The notes: generated by a model not told the origin, from the sequence alone. DNA of 64,000 bases from Formicincola oecophyllae (GCF_006542395.2 NZ_CP038231.1:930001-994000), one strand, 5' to 3'; positions 26,166 through 36,139 are shown, numbered from the stretch's first letter. A program made the numbers and translations.

Positions 26166-26714
26166 ATGACCTTTTCAAAACGTACTTTCCCCTCAGTTCG
26201 CAATGGCCTCAAGAAATTTGGCGCTGCCGTTGGCGCGTTGGGTGTGCTGGCCACATTGAATGCCTGTGCTGACCCAGCCGCCCCCTATGCCCCCAATACG
26301 TATAACGCAGGCCAGCTCAACACGCCGCAATCTGGCGCGGTGGTGACCATCACATCTGTGCAGGCTGTGCGGGTGCGCTTGCCCAATGGCTCCAATCAAA
26401 CCACCGCCACGGAAGCCAGCTCGCTGGGGCTGGGCGCTTTGGGTGCTGGCCTGGGCACGGCTTTTGGCGGCTGGGCTGGGGGCTTGGGTGGCGGCCTGGG
26501 TGGCGCTGCGCTTGGCGCGTTGGCTGGGCATGAAATTGCTGGCGGCACCGCCACAGTGCCAGGCACCACCATTGGTTACCGCATTGGCAGCGGACCTGTG
26601 CAGTTCGTTACAGAAGTGGGCAAGCCTTGCAACTGGCAGGTTGGCCTCAACGCCCAATTGATCGGTGCTGGCAGCCAGGCGCGCGTTCAGCCCAACGCCC
26701 AGTGCCCGCGCTGA
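26166..26714 (+). CDS. Glycine-zipper outer-membrane lipoprotein, SlyB/17-kDa antigen type
   Basis: The 182-residue protein has a lipoprotein signal peptide ending in the lipobox LNAC (Cys at about residue 36). The middle is a strong glycine zipper, LGLGALGAGLGTAFGGWAGG and GGGLGGAALGALAGHEIAGG, the pattern of the PF05433-type SlyB and rickettsial 17-kDa antigen proteins. The C-terminal part, IGYRIGSGPVQFVTEVG and VQPNAQC, resembles the domain found after the zipper in SlyB. Such proteins insert helices in the outer membrane and support envelope integrity. ATG 26166 is chosen over upstream frame because AAAGG lies nine bases before it and the signal peptide starts there. Confidence 0.85.
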   Translation: MTFSKRTFPSVRNGLKKFGAAVGALGVLATLNACADPAAPYAPNTYNAGQLNTPQSGAVVTITSVQAVRVRLPNGSNQTTATEASSLGLGALGAGLGTAFGGWAGGLGGGLGGAALGALAGHEIAGGTATVPGTTIGYRIGSGPVQFVTEVGKPCNWQVGLNAQLIGAGSQARVQPNAQCPR

Positions 26715-28039
26715 TTCTGAAGACGAAGCCTCGACAACAACACGTTGCCTACCGGAACGGCCCCCCGCCTAAGCGAAAAGTTTGGGCGGGGCTTTGGCGC
26801 AGCACGATTTTGGCTGTGTGGCTGGTGCCGTTGGCAGGGTGCGTGGGCGCGGCCCCAGCACCCAAACCAACCTCCCATCTTTATGATGTCGTCATATCAC
26901 ATGACATTGGCCATGGCTTGGTGCCGGTTTGGCGCGTGCGCCCCTTGCTGGACAGTGGCTTGTTGCCACCAGGGCAGCCAGCCCTGGTTTTCACTGAACA
27001 ACGCGCGCAGGACACGCGTCCAAGCCGCATCGCCTTTGACATCACCACCATGGGCCCTTCCCTCCCGGCTTGCCAAGGTGATGCTGTGCCAGCGCATGTT
27101 ACCTTGACGGTGCAGGATGCCCGGGTGGCTGAAACAGACGATGATGGTGAACCAGCGCCCCTTCATTTGGCAGGTGGCACCGTTGTAGCCCCTGCTGAGA
27201 GTGATGAGCAGCCCAGCCGCACCCTTCACCGTGACGTGTGCCTGCCTGCAGGGCGTGGAACACGCGCCATGGTGCCCTTTGGGCATTTTGGCTGGATTGA
27301 GGATGCGCGCTATGTGTTCTCCATAGGACTTGCCCATGTCAGGCACCTGCCCACCCGTGAACGTGGTGGGTCCGTGCCAGGCTTTAGGCCTGGGGGGGGC
27401 TCTCTCACGCTTGCCCCTTCAGCGCAGCCCCACATCCACATGGACATCATCCCCCCCCTGATGCTGGACACGCCAGCAGCCAGTGCTGCCCTCTTTGCGC
27501 CTGCTGGCACAGTGGCCCATGCCATGGATGCCTTGCTCCCCCAGGAGCACCGGCCCTTGGTGCGTTTGGAAAGCCGTTCCCCCCCCACAGCCGCCCAGCC
27601 TTTTGACGTATGGCGTTTCACCGCCCAGCTGCCCCGCCACAGCTTGGGGGCTGGACGCATCGCAGGGGCTGAAGTCACAGCGCGCGCTTTGGGCAATTGC
27701 GGCAACCAGCAGGTGCTTGCTTGGCGTTTAGCCGCAAAAGGCCATGAAAGAGATGGTGGGCGATCATTGAACCAGGCTTTGCTGGCCACAAGCGCTGAAG
27801 CGCGCCACTTGGCCGTTGGCAGCGTGTTCCATCATCATGAAGCAGGCGCTGTGGCCACCCAAAGCTTAAATGCGGCCACCCACACCACGGGAACAGCTAC
27901 ATTATGTCTTGCTGACGGTGCTGCGGCCATGATGACGTTTCCCTCCGCCTTTGCTGGCGGGGCTGACGTTGTCATCATGCAGGCCCCCTTTAAAACAGGG
28001 CAGGGGCGGAAAGACTTGGAAAGGAGGCAACGTGATTGA
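26627..28039 (+). CDS. Putative lipoprotein of the copper-type cluster, unknown function
   Basis: The protein contains a hydrophobic segment with a lipobox (TILAVWLVPLAGC, Cys at about codon 72 of the open frame) and about 400 further residues with no recognised domain. It includes His-rich patches (SVFHHHEAG; PSAQPHIHMDIIPP). Its end overlaps the GTG start of the multicopper oxidase homologue by eight bases, so it belongs to that operon. The start is problematic: the only standard in-frame initiator is TTG 26627, inside the preceding gene. CTG 26711 or 26717 would give a more normal basic n-region. A sequencing error or unusual start is possible. Linkage suggests an envelope role in metal handling. 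Confidence 0.55.
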   Translation: MQLAGWPQRPIDRCWQPGARSAQRPVPALILKTKPRQQHVAYRNGPPPKRKVWAGLWRSTILAVWLVPLAGCVGAAPAPKPTSHLYDVVISHDIGHGLVPVWRVRPLLDSGLLPPGQPALVFTEQRAQDTRPSRIAFDITTMGPSLPACQGDAVPAHVTLTVQDARVAETDDDGEPAPLHLAGGTVVAPAESDEQPSRTLHRDVCLPAGRGTRAMVPFGHFGWIEDARYVFSIGLAHVRHLPTRERGGSVPGFRPGGGSLTLAPSAQPHIHMDIIPPLMLDTPAASAALFAPAGTVAHAMDALLPQEHRPLVRLESRSPPTAAQPFDVWRFTAQLPRHSLGAGRIAGAEVTARALGNCGNQQVLAWRLAAKGHERDGGRSLNQALLATSAEARHLAVGSVFHHHEAGAVATQSLNAATHTTGTATLCLADGAAAMMTFPSAFAGGADVVIMQAPFKTGQGRKDLERRQRD

Positions 28040-29945
28040 AGGGCGTATGCTTGAAACGGGCCTTCAGCCGTTGGCGTTCGTCAGCGCTCTGAAGAATCCT
28101 ACCCCTTCCAGCGTACTGTGGCGGGCGGTTGCCGCCACCCTTGTGGTGTGTGGGGCCGTGCTGGCCACTACACCAGCCCAGGGCGCCACTGATACAGGTA
28201 GCCATAGGATGAGCCATGGCCAACGCCGCGCAAGCTTAGGCGCCTCAGGCTTCAAAGTAACAGGGCATGGCCGCCATTTGCTGCGCACGGGAGGCATCAA
28301 AGGCCCCTACCTGCCTGACGCCACCCGCTACGACCTCACCATGCCTTATCGCAGCCCCACTGTTCTTGACGTGACCGCGCAGAAATTCACCCTGGATGGC
28401 AAGACCCGCGTTGCGTTGCTTATCAATGGGCGTATGCCAGCACCCTTGTTGCGGTGGCGGGAGGGGGATGATGTCACCATCACCGTGAACTGCCATGACG
28501 ACATGCCCATGCCAACCTCCATCCACTGGCACGGCCTGCAGGACATTCCCAGCAACCAGGATGGCACACCTGGATTGAGCTTTGCCGGTATTAAGCCAGG
28601 GGAGAGCTTCACTTACCATTTCAAGGTTCCTCAAGCAGGCACGTATTGGTACCACAGCCAAACCGGCGCTGAGATGGCGCGCGGCATGTATGGGCCCATT
28701 ATCGTTGATCCCAAGGGGCCCTCCCCCTACCCCAAGGCCCAGCGTGATTACGTGCTGGTCCTTTCTGGCTGGACAGACGTCATCCCGCGTGAGCTGATCT
28801 CCAACGTCAAGATGTATGATGATTACTACGATTTTGACCAACGCAGCTTCACCACCATCCCTGAAGAAATCAAAACTGAGGGCGGATTTTGGAACGCCCT
28901 TCAGTCGCGTTTGCTGTGGTCGCGCCTGCGGATGACGGCAACGGACATCGCAGACGTCACGGGGGAAGTCTATAGCTATATCATCAATGGCATCGCCCAT
29001 GGCAGCAAAGCTGGCGCTGATGGCTGGACGGGGATCTTCAGTAAAGGGGAACGTGTGCGCCTGCATTTCGTCAATGCAGGTGGCATGTCGCTTTTCGATG
29101 TACGCATTCCAGGTTGCGCCATGACCTTGATTGAGGCGGACGGGCGCCCCATTCAACCTGTGACGGTGGATGAGTTTCGCATTGCCCCTGGGGAAACCTA
29201 CGTGGTGGACGTCACCCCCCCTGAGGAGCGCCCCTACCCTGTTTTCATCCAACCTGAGGACCGTTCAGGCTACGCCATCGGCTCCTTGACCCCACGGGCC
29301 ACGTGGCGTGCGCCTGTGCCACCTCTTGATGAGCGCCCAACCCGCACTTTGGTGGATTTGGGCCGCCTACCCCCTGGGGAACGTGCCCCCCTGCCCCCCG
29401 TGGATGACAGCGCGTTGGCGGAAATAGACGACCCAGGCCCCCCACCCCTCAACGCTGACAACCAGTATGTCGCCCCCCACCCTACTGACCGCACAGACGA
29501 TCCTGGTGATGGGCTGCGCCACGTTCCAGAGCGGCGCATCCTCAACTACACCATGCTGAAGGCACGCTTCCCCGCTCCAGGTCAAAAGCCCCCCACGCGT
29601 GAAATCGTGCTGCACCTTACGGGCAATTTGGAACGCTATATTTGGGGCTTTAACAGCAGGAAATTTTCTGATTCAGGGCCAATCAAGCTCAAACAAGGTG
29701 AGGTGGTGCGCTTCAAGGTCATTAACGACACCATCATGGAACAACCTTTGCATTTACACGGGCTTTGGATGCAGCTGGAAAATGGCCAAGGACCTTACCG
29801 GCCCCTCAAACATACCATCATTGTGCAGCCAGGCGCCGTAGCGCGCTTTGTGGTGCAGGCGGACAATCCAGGTCTGTGGGCTTTGCAGTGCCAGCTGATT
29901 TACAGGGGCTTGATGGGCATGTTCCGCGCCATTGAGGTGAAGTGA
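28032..29945 (+). CDS. CopA-like multicopper oxidase homologue with degenerate copper sites
   Basis: With GTG 28032, preceded by AAAGGAGG, the protein has 637 residues with an N-terminal hydrophobic signal ending near TPAQGA. It has the three-cupredoxin layout of CopA/PcoA: HWHG at about 165-168, WYHSQTG (canonical WYHSHSG) at 207-212, QPLHLHG (canonical HPIHLHG) at 571-577 and QCQLIYRGLMGM (canonical HCHLLYHMEAGM) at 619-630. Thus five ligand His are changed: four to Gln and one to Arg. The type 1 Cys and both type 2 His are retained. Functional family members oxidise Cu(I) in the periplasm. This one has probably lost electron transfer and oxygen reduction, so it may bind copper without oxidase activity. 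CopB follows immediately. Confidence 0.85.
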   Translation: MIEGRMLETGLQPLAFVSALKNPTPSSVLWRAVAATLVVCGAVLATTPAQGATDTGSHRMSHGQRRASLGASGFKVTGHGRHLLRTGGIKGPYLPDATRYDLTMPYRSPTVLDVTAQKFTLDGKTRVALLINGRMPAPLLRWREGDDVTITVNCHDDMPMPTSIHWHGLQDIPSNQDGTPGLSFAGIKPGESFTYHFKVPQAGTYWYHSQTGAEMARGMYGPIIVDPKGPSPYPKAQRDYVLVLSGWTDVIPRELISNVKMYDDYYDFDQRSFTTIPEEIKTEGGFWNALQSRLLWSRLRMTATDIADVTGEVYSYIINGIAHGSKAGADGWTGIFSKGERVRLHFVNAGGMSLFDVRIPGCAMTLIEADGRPIQPVTVDEFRIAPGETYVVDVTPPEERPYPVFIQPEDRSGYAIGSLTPRATWRAPVPPLDERPTRTLVDLGRLPPGERAPLPPVDDSALAEIDDPGPPPLNADNQYVAPHPTDRTDDPGDGLRHVPERRILNYTMLKARFPAPGQKPPTREIVLHLTGNLERYIWGFNSRKFSDSGPIKLKQGEVVRFKVINDTIMEQPLHLHGLWMQLENGQGPYRPLKHTIIVQPGAVARFVVQADNPGLWALQCQLIYRGLMGMFRAIEVK

Positions 29946-31103
29946 GTGAGCCAAGCTGAATTCAAAAGGCAGCCCTTCACGCCCTCCCTGGAAGGGATGC
30001 CAGGCCCCAGGGCACCGGCTGGCGTTTTCAAATCCTTGTGGGCGGGGCGTGGGAAGGCCAGCCAGTCCAAGCGTGGACTGGCCTGGTTTCTGGGTGGAAG
30101 CTTGGCCATGGCACCCCTAGCCAGTGCGCAGCCTGCCCCGCAAGCTGCCAAGGCTGGAGCAGCGAAAGCTGCAGCAAGCGTGGTTGAAGCCACGTTAAAG
30201 CCACCCCACCATTACGTCACAGCGCACATGAAGGCCCATGCTTTGTCCATGGCGCAAATGCGTCAGCAAAACCAGGAAGCCATGGCTGGCTGGCCCATTA
30301 TGCCTGCACCACCTTTGCACGGCCCTGCCCTGCAAAGGCAGCGCCGCTTACTGCGGGCATGGACGCCACGCAAGCCACCGCGTGTTGTCCACCGTGCTGC
30401 TGATGCCAAGGCACCCATCCCCTTGATTGATGGCGTTCAGCCCGTTCTAGACAGGGGACGGTGGTTCCACGCTTTGCTGGAGCAGCTGGAAGGGCGTTAC
30501 CTGCCGGGCCGCAACACTGATTTCCGCTGGGAAGGGCAGATGTGGTACGGCACCGACATCAACAAATTTATGGTCAAGTCTGAAGGGACCTGGGCCAAGG
30601 GCGTGGTTGATGGCGGCATTCAGCAGTTTCTCTACAGCCGTGCCATCAGCCCTTACTGGGATTTTCAGACAGGTATCCGCGCTGACCTGGATTCAGGCCC
30701 TGCTGACATTTGGGGCGCTGTTGGCGTCCAGGGGCTTTCGCTCTACGAATTCGAGTTGCAGGCAACGGGCTATTTCAATGCCACTGGCGTGGCAGCACGG
30801 CTTGAAGCTTCCTATGACATCCTCATAACCAAAAGGTTGTTCCTGCAGCCTGAGGTGGAATTGAACTTCTACAGCCAGGACAACATCAAACGTGGTTATG
30901 GGCGCGGCCTGTCAGACATCGATGGTGGCTTGCGGCTGCGCTATGAATTCTGGCGCAAGTTCGCCCCTTACATTGGCGTGACCTATGAAGGGCCCGTTGG
31001 CCATGCGGCATGGTTGCGCCGCCATTACGGCAAAGCACGGCGCATTGACACAGGCCTTGGCAAAAACCTGCGCTTCACTTTTGGGTTGCGCACCTGGTTC
31101 TGA
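29946..31103 (+). CDS. copB: Copper resistance protein B, outer-membrane beta-barrel
   Basis: The 385-residue protein starts with GTG directly after the previous stop. It has a hydrophobic segment ending in ASAQP (signal peptide), then a linker rich in Ala and Met (QMRQQNQEAMAGWPIM). The C-terminal ~240 residues follow CopB/PcoB, with DFRWEGQMWYGTDINKFMVKSEG, YSRAISPYWDFQTGIRAD, KRLFLQPEVELNFYSQDN and DIDGGLRLRYEF, ending in the aromatic residue typical of barrels. CopB proteins are outer-membrane copper-binding or export proteins working with CopA. The Met-rich N-terminal repeats of classical CopB are reduced here. Confidence 0.87.
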   Translation: MSQAEFKRQPFTPSLEGMPGPRAPAGVFKSLWAGRGKASQSKRGLAWFLGGSLAMAPLASAQPAPQAAKAGAAKAAASVVEATLKPPHHYVTAHMKAHALSMAQMRQQNQEAMAGWPIMPAPPLHGPALQRQRRLLRAWTPRKPPRVVHRAADAKAPIPLIDGVQPVLDRGRWFHALLEQLEGRYLPGRNTDFRWEGQMWYGTDINKFMVKSEGTWAKGVVDGGIQQFLYSRAISPYWDFQTGIRADLDSGPADIWGAVGVQGLSLYEFELQATGYFNATGVAARLEASYDILITKRLFLQPEVELNFYSQDNIKRGYGRGLSDIDGGLRLRYEFWRKFAPYIGVTYEGPVGHAAWLRRHYGKARRIDTGLGKNLRFTFGLRTWF

Positions 31104-31112
31104 CTTGTGGTT

Positions 31113-32402
31113 TCACAGGGTGTCCTTGTGAAGTGGGGTGTGGGCACTGACGCGCAAGCCATGCTTCAGCACCCTAAAGCCAATGCCCCCTGAAAGGAGG
31201 GAACCCACCAAGATGCCACAGCGTGCCGCTTCCAGGTTGGTGCCGTGGTAGGCAAGGGTAGCGACCAGCAAACTCATGGTGAAGCCAATGCCGCACACCA
31301 TGGCCCCGCCCCACAGCCACCAGCCCTGCAAGGCGCGGGGCCAATCCCCCCCACGGCCCATGAACAGGCGCGCCAAGCTGACAGCGCCTGTGATCCCCAA
31401 AGGTTTGCCAAGCCAAAGCCCCAAAGCAGCCCCCAGGAACGGGGCGCTGCAAAGCCAAGGCAAGCGCAACTGCCCCATGTCGATGGCTGTGCTGGCGAGC
31501 GCAAACAGAGGCACTACCAAAAGAAGGCACACAGGCCTGAGCCAGCGTTCAGCGCGGATGGCATTGCCCCAGGGCAAGCAGAAACCAAGCGCCACACCGG
31601 CCATGGTTGGTTCAACGCCGCTTTTTTCCAATAAGAGCCAGAGAAGCCCACTTAAAGCCCAACACAGGGCAGCTATGGCTGTGCTTCCCTTAGGGGGCAG
31701 GGCGCTGCCCCAACGTCCCAGAACGACCATAAGCGTTATGAGCACTAAGGATGCGCCCAACCAAGGCAAGCTTGGGTGGTGGCCGTAGAAAAGGGCGATT
31801 TCGATAATGGCCCCCAAATCATCAAAAACAGCCAGCGCCATAATGAACGACCGCAACCCCAAAGGCAGGGAGAAACGCGCGCCAGTTGGTGCCCTGTAAG
31901 TACAGAGGGCCAGGACAGGCACTGTGAAGGCGGCATCTGTGGCTGTGGGCACAGCCCAGCCAGCCGTTCCTGGGGATCCTGGCCAGAAAGCCCCTAGGCA
32001 CCATGCCATCCCCCCAGGCACCACCATGCCGCCCAGCGCTCCCACCAAGGGCAAAAACGCGGCGCGCTTGCTTGCCAATGTGCCCCCTGGCTGTGCCTCT
32101 GAACGGATTTCCAGCGCCATGAGGACAAAAAACAGCCCTAACAGGCCTGACGTGATCCACCATTGGACGTCATGGGGGGGTAAGCCACCTGCGTGCCAAG
32201 GCACCATCCATCCCATGGCGGCATGATAAGGGGCCGCCAACATGGGTACGCTGGCGCACAGCACCGCCAGTGCCGCACTGCCCAGCAGAAGGCTGCCCGT
32301 CACCACTGGTGAGAGCGCCTTTGAAGGAGGTGTGGAGCTTGGGGAAGCTGATGTGACGGCTGGCTTTGTTGAAAAAGGGTTCTGGGCTTCCAATATTCGC
32401 AC
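31113..32402 (-). CDS. nhaA: Na+/H+ antiporter NhaA
   Basis: The 429-residue protein has about twelve membrane segments. It keeps the NhaA functional residues: VPTATDAAF with Asp at 156 and [10 protein letters not shown] with the Asp pair 194-195, corresponding to Asp133 and Asp163-Asp164 of E. coli NhaA. The protein exports sodium in exchange for protons for pH and salt homeostasis. The N-terminal ~30 residues are Ser/Pro-rich and not part of the family core. The start is a GTG at 32402 with no strong ribosome binding site, so a later start is possible. The gene is divergent from htpG across about 106 bases, and convergent with copB. Confidence 0.9.
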   Translation of the reverse strand: MRILEAQNPFSTKPAVTSASPSSTPPSKALSPVVTGSLLLGSAALAVLCASVPMLAAPYHAAMGWMVPWHAGGLPPHDVQWWITSGLLGLFFVLMALEIRSEAQPGGTLASKRAAFLPLVGALGGMVVPGGMAWCLGAFWPGSPGTAGWAVPTATDAAFTVPVLALCTYRAPTGARFSLPLGLRSFIMALAVFDDLGAIIEIALFYGHHPSLPWLGASLVLITLMVVLGRWGSALPPKGSTAIAALCWALSGLLWLLLEKSGVEPTMAGVALGFCLPWGNAIRAERWLRPVCLLLVVPLFALASTAIDMGQLRLPWLCSAPFLGAALGLWLGKPLGITGAVSLARLFMGRGGDWPRALQGWWLWGGAMVCGIGFTMSLLVATLAYHGTNLEAARCGILVGSLLSGGIGFRVLKHGLRVSAHTPLHKDTL

Positions 32403-32508
32403 TCAGGATGAATGTGTTGCCCACAAAGCGCCAAAGCTGGTCAGTGGCTTTGGCTGTGCGGCGGATTTTCCAGTTTTAAAGTCTACAACTATAGCAAGAG
32501 AGACAGTC

Positions 32509-34485
32509 ATGGCACAGGACAACGCCCCAGCCCCTGGCGCTGAAACCAGCACGCAAGCAGCCACCAAGGGCACCCATGCGTTTTCAGCCGAGGTTGGGCG
32601 GCTGCTCGACCTTGTAGTGCATTCGCTGTACTCAGACCGCGAGATTTTCCTGCGTGAGCTGGTGGCCAATGCTGCAGACGCCATGGACAAGCGCCGTTTC
32701 GAAAGCTTGACCGACAAAGCCTTGGCGCTGCCTGCCAAGGCCGCCATCACCTTGACCCCTGATGAAAAAGCCAAAACGCTGACCATCGCCGATGATGGCC
32801 TAGGCATGAGTGCTGAAGAACTAGCCAGCCACCTTGGCACCATAGCTCGTTCAGGCACGCGCGCCTTCAGCGCCAAGCTTGCTGATGATCAAAAGGGGAA
32901 TGCCACGGCAGACAGCCCCAACCTTGTCGGGCAGTTTGGTGTCGGGTTCTACGCTGCTTTCATGGTGGCTGACCGGGTAGAGGTTGTGTCGCGCCGCACT
33001 GGTTCTGAGCAGGCCTTCTCCTGGACATCTGACGGTAAAGGCACTTACAGCATAGCGCCAGCTAAGCGCAGCCAGCCAGGTACCACCATTACCTTGCACA
33101 TGAAGGCTGACGCCACCGACTTCCTCAATCCTGCCCGTGTGGGCGACATCGTTAAGAAATGGGCTGATCACATTTCATGGCCGGTGGAACTGGTGGAGGA
33201 TGTGGACGGCAAGCGCCAGACACGCCCCCTTAATGAGGGGACAGCCCTTTGGGCCCGCCCTAAAGAGGATGTCACGCCTGAGGAATACGCCGAGTTCTAC
33301 CGTCACATCTCAAAGCAGTTCGACACCCCCTACGACATACTCCATTGGCAGGCGGAAGGCACAACGGCCTTCACAGCGCTGCTGTTCCTGCCCAGCATGC
33401 GCCCGTTTGACTTCCTGGACCGCCAGAGCCGCGAAAGCCAGAGCCAGCTTTACGTGCGGCGCATGTTCATCACAGCGGATGCCCAGCTGTTGCCTGCTTG
33501 GCTGCGCTTTGTGCAGGGCGTGGTGGACACAGACGACCTGCCCTTGAACGTTTCACGTGAAATGTTGCAGGCCACCCCTGTTCTGGCGCGCATCCGCAAA
33601 GCTGTGACCCGCCGTGTGGTCAACGAGCTTAAAAAACTTGGCCGCAATGCCCTGGCAAATGGCGGCAAGAATGAGGGTGCAGAGGCATGGCTGGAATTCT
33701 GGGAAAATTTCGGCCTGGTCATCAAGGAAGGGCTTTGGGAAGATGCCCTCCACCGTGCTGACATCGCTGAATTTGCCTTGTTCCGCTCCACCCACAGCAC
33801 ATCTGAAGGGCTTGAGGGGTGGACAACGCTTGCTGGCTACGTTCAGCGCATGAAGTCAGGGCAGGATGCCATCTATTACCTGGTGGGCGACAACCAGGAC
33901 GCTTTGCGCGCCAGCCCTCAGCTGGAAGGATTCAAGGCGCGCGGTGTGGAGGTCCTGCTACTGACTGACCCTGTGGACAGCTTCTGGCCAGAGCGCATGG
34001 GCAGTTACGATAGCAAGCCCTTCCGCAGCATTGCCCACGCCCATGCTGATTTGGAGAGATTCGAAGCCCCTAAGCCAACCGGCGATGCCGCCCCCCTAGG
34101 CAAGTTGCTGCCAGCTCTCACCAAAGCACTGTGTGGGAAGGTCAGCGCCATTCGCGACACAGACCGTTTGACTGACAGCGCTGTGGTGTTGAACCATGAA
34201 GGCACACCTGATTTGGCCATGCAGCGCCTGTTGCGCCGTTCAGGCCAAAATGTTCATGCCACAAGCCCTGTTTTGGAAATCAATCCACGCCATCCCCTCA
34301 TCCAGGCTTTGGCCAAAAAGGTGGAAAGTGGCGCAGATGTGGATGACTACGCTAAGGCCCTGCTTGACCTGGCTTACGTCCAGGAGGGTGATCCTTTGCC
34401 TGATCCTGCCGGTTTCGCGCGTTTGTTAACGGCGCTTTTGGCTCAGGGAATTGATAACACTGCAGGAAAAAACACAGCAGGGTGA
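32509..34485 (+). CDS. htpG: Molecular chaperone HtpG (Hsp90)
   Basis: The 658-residue protein is a complete bacterial Hsp90: N-terminal GHKL ATPase with [31 protein letters not shown] and [18 protein letters not shown], then the middle domain with [21 protein letters not shown] (the catalytic-loop Arg region is downstream), and the C-terminal dimerisation domain. It folds client proteins in the cytosol using ATP. ATG 32509 is selected over the open frame starting at 32242 because AAGAGAG lies just upstream and Hsp90 homology begins after it. The gene is divergent from nhaA. Confidence 0.95.
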   Translation: MAQDNAPAPGAETSTQAATKGTHAFSAEVGRLLDLVVHSLYSDREIFLRELVANAADAMDKRRFESLTDKALALPAKAAITLTPDEKAKTLTIADDGLGMSAEELASHLGTIARSGTRAFSAKLADDQKGNATADSPNLVGQFGVGFYAAFMVADRVEVVSRRTGSEQAFSWTSDGKGTYSIAPAKRSQPGTTITLHMKADATDFLNPARVGDIVKKWADHISWPVELVEDVDGKRQTRPLNEGTALWARPKEDVTPEEYAEFYRHISKQFDTPYDILHWQAEGTTAFTALLFLPSMRPFDFLDRQSRESQSQLYVRRMFITADAQLLPAWLRFVQGVVDTDDLPLNVSREMLQATPVLARIRKAVTRRVVNELKKLGRNALANGGKNEGAEAWLEFWENFGLVIKEGLWEDALHRADIAEFALFRSTHSTSEGLEGWTTLAGYVQRMKSGQDAIYYLVGDNQDALRASPQLEGFKARGVEVLLLTDPVDSFWPERMGSYDSKPFRSIAHAHADLERFEAPKPTGDAAPLGKLLPALTKALCGKVSAIRDTDRLTDSAVVLNHEGTPDLAMQRLLRRSGQNVHATSPVLEINPRHPLIQALAKKVESGADVDDYAKALLDLAYVQEGDPLPDPAGFARLLTALLAQGIDNTAGKNTAG

Positions 34486-34629
34486 TGGCGTTTCGGGCGC
34501 GGGGAGTTTCTTTTTCGCTTTTTCTGTGCCCTAACAAGTGCTGGCCATGATCCTTGCATGGTTGGCGCATCCGCAATAGATGCAGCATTCATTCACATCC
34601 CCTAATATTCAGGGTGAAGGATGTATTCC

Positions 34630-35157
34630 ATGGATAAGACAGTTTCTTTTTTCAGTCGTGCTGGCCGCCACATGGCCCTGGGCCTGATGGCCGGTGCTGT
34701 GCTGGTTGGCGCCCCCCTGGCTGCCCAAGCTGATGACGCTTCCCCAAGCGTGGTGGACAGCGCTGTGGGGGCTGTGAACAATGCTGCCCACGAAACGGGC
34801 AAAATGGTTACCAACAGCGCCAACGCCATTTCAGATGGTTATGATGCCACCACCAAGAAAGTGTCTGAAAAGGCCCATGAGTGGACGGCGGATGCCAAGG
34901 ACGAAGCCAGCAAGGCCTCTGACAAGACCAAAGCAGCTGCCGCTGACGCCAAGGAAGAAGCCAGCAACGCAGCCGACAAAACCAAGGACGCCGCTGCTGA
35001 CGCTAAAAACGACCTGAAAAAGCGTGGCCATGCCATGCGCCGCCACATGCGCAAGGATTGGCACAAGGCCCGCAAAGGTGCTGCACGCCATTGGCACAAC
35101 GCCAAAAGGGCCGTTCACAACAAACTGAATGAAGCTGCCCAGGCCACTGCCCAGTAA
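34630..35157 (+). CDS. Exported helical LEA-like repeat protein
   Basis: The 175-residue protein has a signal peptide (hydrophobic core near residues 15-30, ending in AAQADD). The mature part is highly charged, Ala/Lys/Asp/Glu-rich and predicted helical. It includes two consecutive 18-residue repeats, DEASKASDKTKAAAADAK and EEASNAADKTKDAAADAK, then a basic end (MRRHMRKDWHKARKGAARHW). The composition resembles late-embryogenesis-abundant-like and apolipoprotein-like stress proteins. It is most likely periplasmic and protective, but this is inference. ATG 34630 is preferred: GAAGG ends nine bases before it, whereas it touches the earlier ATG 34621. Confidence 0.7.
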   Translation: MDKTVSFFSRAGRHMALGLMAGAVLVGAPLAAQADDASPSVVDSAVGAVNNAAHETGKMVTNSANAISDGYDATTKKVSEKAHEWTADAKDEASKASDKTKAAAADAKEEASNAADKTKDAAADAKNDLKKRGHAMRRHMRKDWHKARKGAARHWHNAKRAVHNKLNEAAQATAQ

Positions 35158-35215
35158 TCAAAGCAGTTAAGCGATCCAGGCAGCAGGCATAAGGCCTTTT
35201 GCCTGTCAGCAATGG

Positions 35216-35253
35216 AAACGCCATGGCAGCCTTTAGGTTGCCATGGCGTTTTT
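35216..35253. terminator. Strong rho-independent terminator with perfect 13-bp stem
   Basis: AAACGCCATGGCA (35216-35228) pairs perfectly with TGCCATGGCGTTT (35239-35251), loop of ten bases, followed by T residues to 35253. It stands 59 bases after the LEA-like gene and ends its transcript. The A-run on the left arm means it could also work in the opposite direction. Confidence 0.85.
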
Positions 35254-35348
35254 GCAAAGCTGGTTTGGGTTACCTGTTCTTTGGTGTGTATAACCAACGC
35301 CAGGGAATGTGGTGTGTCATTCCCATGACCTGCAGGGAGAATGACGAG

Positions 35349-36029
35349 ATGGCCGGCTTGTCCATGGCGGAAGCGCTGCTGGCGGCTTCCCAAAAAGCTG
35401 CAGCAAAAGCTGCTGGGGGCACCCCTTCCAAAGCTGTTGAAAATGCCAAGATACCAGGCGCCGATAGCGGTGGTACGCCTGCCCATGCAACGCAAAACAC
35501 AGGCCTGGCTTCCATGGTGTTGCAGGCTGGCGCAGCCGCTGAGGCTGAAGAGCGCCAGCGCCGTTCCACACCCCACCTAGAAGCGCGTGGCGCCTATGGT
35601 GAGGTCCTGACCATCATTGCCGATAAAGGCATGAAACTGGCCCAGGGCGCCCCTGTGGCCTGCCGCCTTTTTTGGGTGGAGGACAGCAACCGCCGCCGTT
35701 GGATGCCCATCCTGATAGAAATGCCCGACCTGCCCCGACCAGACCCTAAGCAGTTCCGCCAGAATGGGCGTTCAAGCGTACGCATTCATGGCACAGGCAT
35801 AAGCCGCTCGCTGTTCCCGGCTGAGGGGATCAGCGTCATGGTGGAATGGCAGCGCAAAGGCCGCAGCTACTGGCCTGCGCGCCCAGGTTCAGGGTGGGAG
35901 CAAAGCGCAGTAACGCGTTCGTTATCACGGCCCTTGGGTTACCGCCCTTCAGCCAGTTCCATCAAGCAGGCCTTAATGGGGTTGTTTCAATATGAACGCC
36001 GTTTCAGCGGTGGCAGTGGCTGGAACTAA
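35349..36029 (+). CDS. Hypothetical protein
   Basis: The 226-residue protein is not recognised. Its first ~75 residues are Ala-rich and low-complexity; the second half has a compact, mixed-charge composition (GEVLTIIADKGMKLAQGAPV, CRLFWVEDSNRRRWMPILIEMP, FRQNGRSSVRIHGTGISRSLFPAEGISVMVEW). The later part might form a beta-rich domain. No signal peptide or membrane segment is evident, so it is presumably cytosolic. ATG 35349 has GGGAG upstream and begins well inside the open frame that starts at 35199. It stands between two terminator-like structures and is probably monocistronic. Confidence 0.6.
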   Translation: MAGLSMAEALLAASQKAAAKAAGGTPSKAVENAKIPGADSGGTPAHATQNTGLASMVLQAGAAAEAEERQRRSTPHLEARGAYGEVLTIIADKGMKLAQGAPVACRLFWVEDSNRRRWMPILIEMPDLPRPDPKQFRQNGRSSVRIHGTGISRSLFPAEGISVMVEWQRKGRSYWPARPGSGWEQSAVTRSLSRPLGYRPSASSIKQALMGLFQYERRFSGGSGWN

Positions 36030-36139
36030 AAGCAGCACTGCTTCGCAAGCGCTGTGTCAGCAAGCGTGCTTAGGTGTAAGCTTGTGCCCTAGGGGGCCGG
36101 TTTAACCGTGCCTCAACCTTCACGCCAGAGGATAAAGCC

